In this document: one piece after another, positions 61,965 to 64,000 of the stretch | Numbering within the stretch: position 1 is the first letter of the stretch | How the letters are laid out: the number at the start of each line of letters is the position of its first letter | Source: Gordonia effusa NBRC 100432 | Lineage (GTDB): Bacteria > Actinomycetota > Actinomycetes > Mycobacteriales > Mycobacteriaceae | DNA: 64,000 bases | Direction: 5' to 3' | NCBI RefSeq assembly: GCF_000241305.1 | Contig: NZ_BAEH01000120.1 | Location: 1 to 64,000 of the forward strand | Program-made: the position numbers and the translations under genes | Notes under the pieces: model-generated | What the model was told of the DNA's origin: nothing | The model's input: the letters and a program-made list of their open reading frames with translations, nothing else | Database searches by the model: none

Positions 61965-64000
61965 CCGCGGCGCTCGAAGACGTCTTGCCCCTCACCCCGC
62001 TGCAGGAAGCTATCGTCTATCACTCCACCAAGCCGCGCGCGGCGCGGGAAACCGATCCGTACTTGATCCTCGCCGATATCGAACTGACGGCCCACCTCGG
62101 GCAGGTGGATGCCGAACAGCTGCGCGCGGCCATCACCTCCGTCGTCAATCGCCATGCGGCCCTTCGCACCTCATACACGCGGCGTCGCAACGGCACACCG
62201 GTTGCCCGGGTTCACTCCGGTGCTGACGTAGTTCTGGACAAGGTTGATCGCGTTCCGGCGGGCGGACTTGACGGGTTGCGGGCCGCCGAACGCCTGCGCG
62301 GTATCTCATTGACAGCACCGCCACCGGTGCGCTTCCTGCTCGTCAATGAGGCTCCCCGACTCACCCTGCTGATGGTTGCCCACCATATCGCCGTCGATGG
62401 CTGGTCGATTCACCGGATCTTCGCCGAGATCGTCGAGGCCTACCGAGGCGCGGCCGCCTCCGCCGTAGCGCCAATCAGTGAGTTCTATCGGTGGCTCGGT
62501 TCACGAGACAATGACGTAGCCCCGTGGACGCGCGCGATGGCGGGTTTCGACGCCCCCACGCCGATAGCCGCAGCATTCGATCAGTTGAATTCAACGCTTT
62601 CCGCTTCTCCCCTCACCTCGGGACTGCCTGCGGCGCAGGTGATTTCGCACAGTTTCGATATCGACGCCTCGACGCGCCTGCGTGCGCTAGCGACGTCATC
62701 CGGCGTCACGACAAATACGCTAGTTCAAGTCGCCTGGGCCCTTGTTCTCGCCGAGGTCAACGACACCGATGACGTGGTATTCGGGGCGGTGGTCTCTGGA
62801 CGTAATCCAGCGGTACCCGGCATCGACGAGATGGTCGGCATGCTCATCAATACCATCCCGGTCCGGGTGCGGCTCAATCCGTTCGAGAATGTGCGCGACC
62901 TGCTACGGCGGGTCCAGCGCGAGCAGTTCGCGCTGATCGGGCATCACCACGTCGCGCTCGGTGATATCCAATCGGCGATCGGAGTAGGTGAACTCTTCGA
63001 CTCCATCGTCGTTTTCGAGTCCTTTCCCCGAGGCGCGGTCAGGCCGACTATCACGGATGAAAATACTTACCCGGCAACGCTTCTCGTTGAAGACGAAGAG
63101 AAGATCCGGGTCCTACTGGAGTACCGAGGTGTGCCGCCGCAGATCCTTCAGCGGTTCGTCGGGTACCTGGATTCGATTGTCGCGCAGCCCGACAGCGCGA
63201 TCAGCAAGCTGTCAGTCCCCGCTATCGAAGCCGAAATGCCGCGCACACCCGTCCTGCCGTATGTACCGGTCGCGGCGCAGATCGCGACGGTCGCAGCCGA
63301 TCGCCCCGACCACGACGCACTGATTTTCGGCGAAGAATGTCTTACCTACGGTGAATTAGACCGGCGCGCCGCACAATTCGCCCGCCATCTGGCCGAGCTC
63401 GGGATCGCCGAAGAGTCACTGGTCGCAATCGCGTTGCCGCGCGGCGTCGACCTGGTGGCCACGCTGCTCGCCGCCGCACGACTGGGTGCGGCATATCTTC
63501 CCATCGATCTGGAGTATCCGCGGCAGCGGATTGCCTTCATGCTCGACGACTCCACGCCAGATGTAATTGTCGATACGGCGACCTGTGAGCGGTGGCGTAC
63601 CAGCTCCGTCGACGAGGCCGATCTTCCAGATCCCGCGCACCCCGCACCGCATGCGGCGGCCTATGTCGTGTACACCTCCGGCTCAACGGGTACCCCCAAG
63701 GCGGTAGTCGGCACGTCGGCCGCTCTGGCGAACCGAATCGCCTGGGCCACAACGCGTTGGACTGCATCGGTGATCGCCGCGAAGAGTTCAATCGCATTCA
63801 TTGATGGCAGTACCGAGCTGCTCGCAGCGCTGGCTAGCGGCGCTACCGTCGTTCTCGCTCCCGACGACGCCGTACGGGACGTCGGCAAACTGTCTGACTT
63901 GGTCATCGCACGCGATGTCGACCAACTCACCGCCGTTCCGTCGCTCGCGACGGTCCTGAGCGAAACCACTTCGCTCGGACTGCGGCGATGGATCGTCTCG
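61961..64000 (+). CDS. Non-ribosomal peptide synthetase, C-A module (runs off window)
   Basis: Starting at the GTG at 61961, overlapping the preceding stop (GTGA), the frame is open for 680 codons to the window end. It encodes a condensation domain (VLPLTPLQEAIVY; AHHIAVDGWS near residue 140; VVFGAVVSGRNPAVPGIDEMVGMLINTIPVR) and the first part of an adenylation domain (AYVVYTSGSTGTPKAVV near residue 570). The first specificity positions read D, G, E, T, similar to codes for basic amino acids such as Lys or Orn; the remainder lies outside the window. It is the next module of the siderophore assembly line. Confidence 0.87.
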   Translation, partial: MTAALEDVLPLTPLQEAIVYHSTKPRAARETDPYLILADIELTAHLGQVDAEQLRAAITSVVNRHAALRTSYTRRRNGTPVARVHSGADVVLDKVDRVPAGGLDGLRAAERLRGISLTAPPPVRFLLVNEAPRLTLLMVAHHIAVDGWSIHRIFAEIVEAYRGAAASAVAPISEFYRWLGSRDNDVAPWTRAMAGFDAPTPIAAAFDQLNSTLSASPLTSGLPAAQVISHSFDIDASTRLRALATSSGVTTNTLVQVAWALVLAEVNDTDDVVFGAVVSGRNPAVPGIDEMVGMLINTIPVRVRLNPFENVRDLLRRVQREQFALIGHHHVALGDIQSAIGVGELFDSIVVFESFPRGAVRPTITDENTYPATLLVEDEEKIRVLLEYRGVPPQILQRFVGYLDSIVAQPDSAISKLSVPAIEAEMPRTPVLPYVPVAAQIATVAADRPDHDALIFGEECLTYGELDRRAAQFARHLAELGIAEESLVAIALPRGVDLVATLLAAARLGAAYLPIDLEYPRQRIAFMLDDSTPDVIVDTATCERWRTSSVDEADLPDPAHPAPHAAAYVVYTSGSTGTPKAVVGTSAALANRIAWATTRWTASVIAAKSSIAFIDGSTELLAALASGATVVLAPDDAVRDVGKLSDLVIARDVDQLTAVPSLATVLSETTSLGLRRWIVS

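Noticed and set aside
61961..64000. Broken NRPS pseudogene, because no closed frame was evident
   Set aside because: The frame is intact to the window edge with all expected condensation and adenylation motifs; it is simply cut by the window.

Overview
The window is a GC-rich actinobacterial chromosome segment, almost certainly from a mycolic-acid-containing member of the Mycobacteriales (the Mycobacterium/Nocardia/Gordonia group). The basis is a complete Pup-proteasome locus, the mycothiol ligase mshC, an MmpS/MmpL pair, a full mce operon, a putative F420-dependent luciferase-like oxidoreductase and IdeR-type iron boxes. From memory, the housekeeping gene order follows the Rv2093c-Rv2141c segment of M. 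tuberculosis with several insertions. The genus cannot be fixed from the sequence alone.

Layout. 1-7721 (minus): pup-prcB-prcA-pafA-pafB-pafC-tatA-tatC, with dop upstream, separated from pup by a tandem-repeat spacer. 7794-13059: glgP and an FHA-ABC exporter, lying between dop and the proteasome ATPase mpa (13112-14815). 14958-18343: trmI, a RecB-type nuclease, a thioesterase and a TetR regulator. 18324-21795 (minus): mmpL and mmpS. 22104-32541 (plus): a mce operon (two YrbE permeases, MceA-F, an Mce-associated protein and an additional seventh MCE protein). 32556-41155: HxlR regulator, hisG/hisE, HAD phosphatase, lipoprotein, GNAT, metH, PAC2 protein. 41331-51073: small unknown protein, mshC, an SCO1664-type kinase-like protein, a DUF3090 protein, a histidine phosphatase, uppP, lppL, pyrD, a DHFR-like protein, a YbhB protein and an M20 peptidase. 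51197-51282: tRNA-Leu(GAG) with its own promoter and intrinsic terminator. 51347-53343: nucleoside hydrolase and luciferase-like oxidoreductase. 53414-64000: a siderophore locus running off the right edge.

How the genes work together. Pup is deamidated by Dop, attached to targets by PafA, and targets are unfolded by Mpa and degraded by PrcBA; PafB/PafC are WYL regulators in the same operon. The siderophore locus holds an N-hydroxylating monooxygenase and a ferric-siderophore reductase (one operon), a stand-alone aryl carrier protein with a flavin-dependent halogenase and a cation/proton antiporter (a second operon), and two NRPS genes read the other way. The first NRPS adenylation domain carries a glycine specificity signature. 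Three IdeR-like boxes sit at the promoters. The likely product is an aryl-capped, hydroxamate-containing siderophore whose aryl cap may be halogenated; this is inference.

The main structure not explained by genes is a dispersed family of 62-72 bp nested palindromes (an outer stem, a spacer of similar length, and an inner hairpin with a GGG...CCC stem and usually ATA in the loop). I find seven copies between 33 and 53.5 kb, all in intergenic DNA and mostly between convergent genes. Outer stem sequences differ between copies while pairing is kept. No gap longer than 300 bases lacks a gene; the longest, 21796-22103, holds a promoter and several operator-like palindromes.
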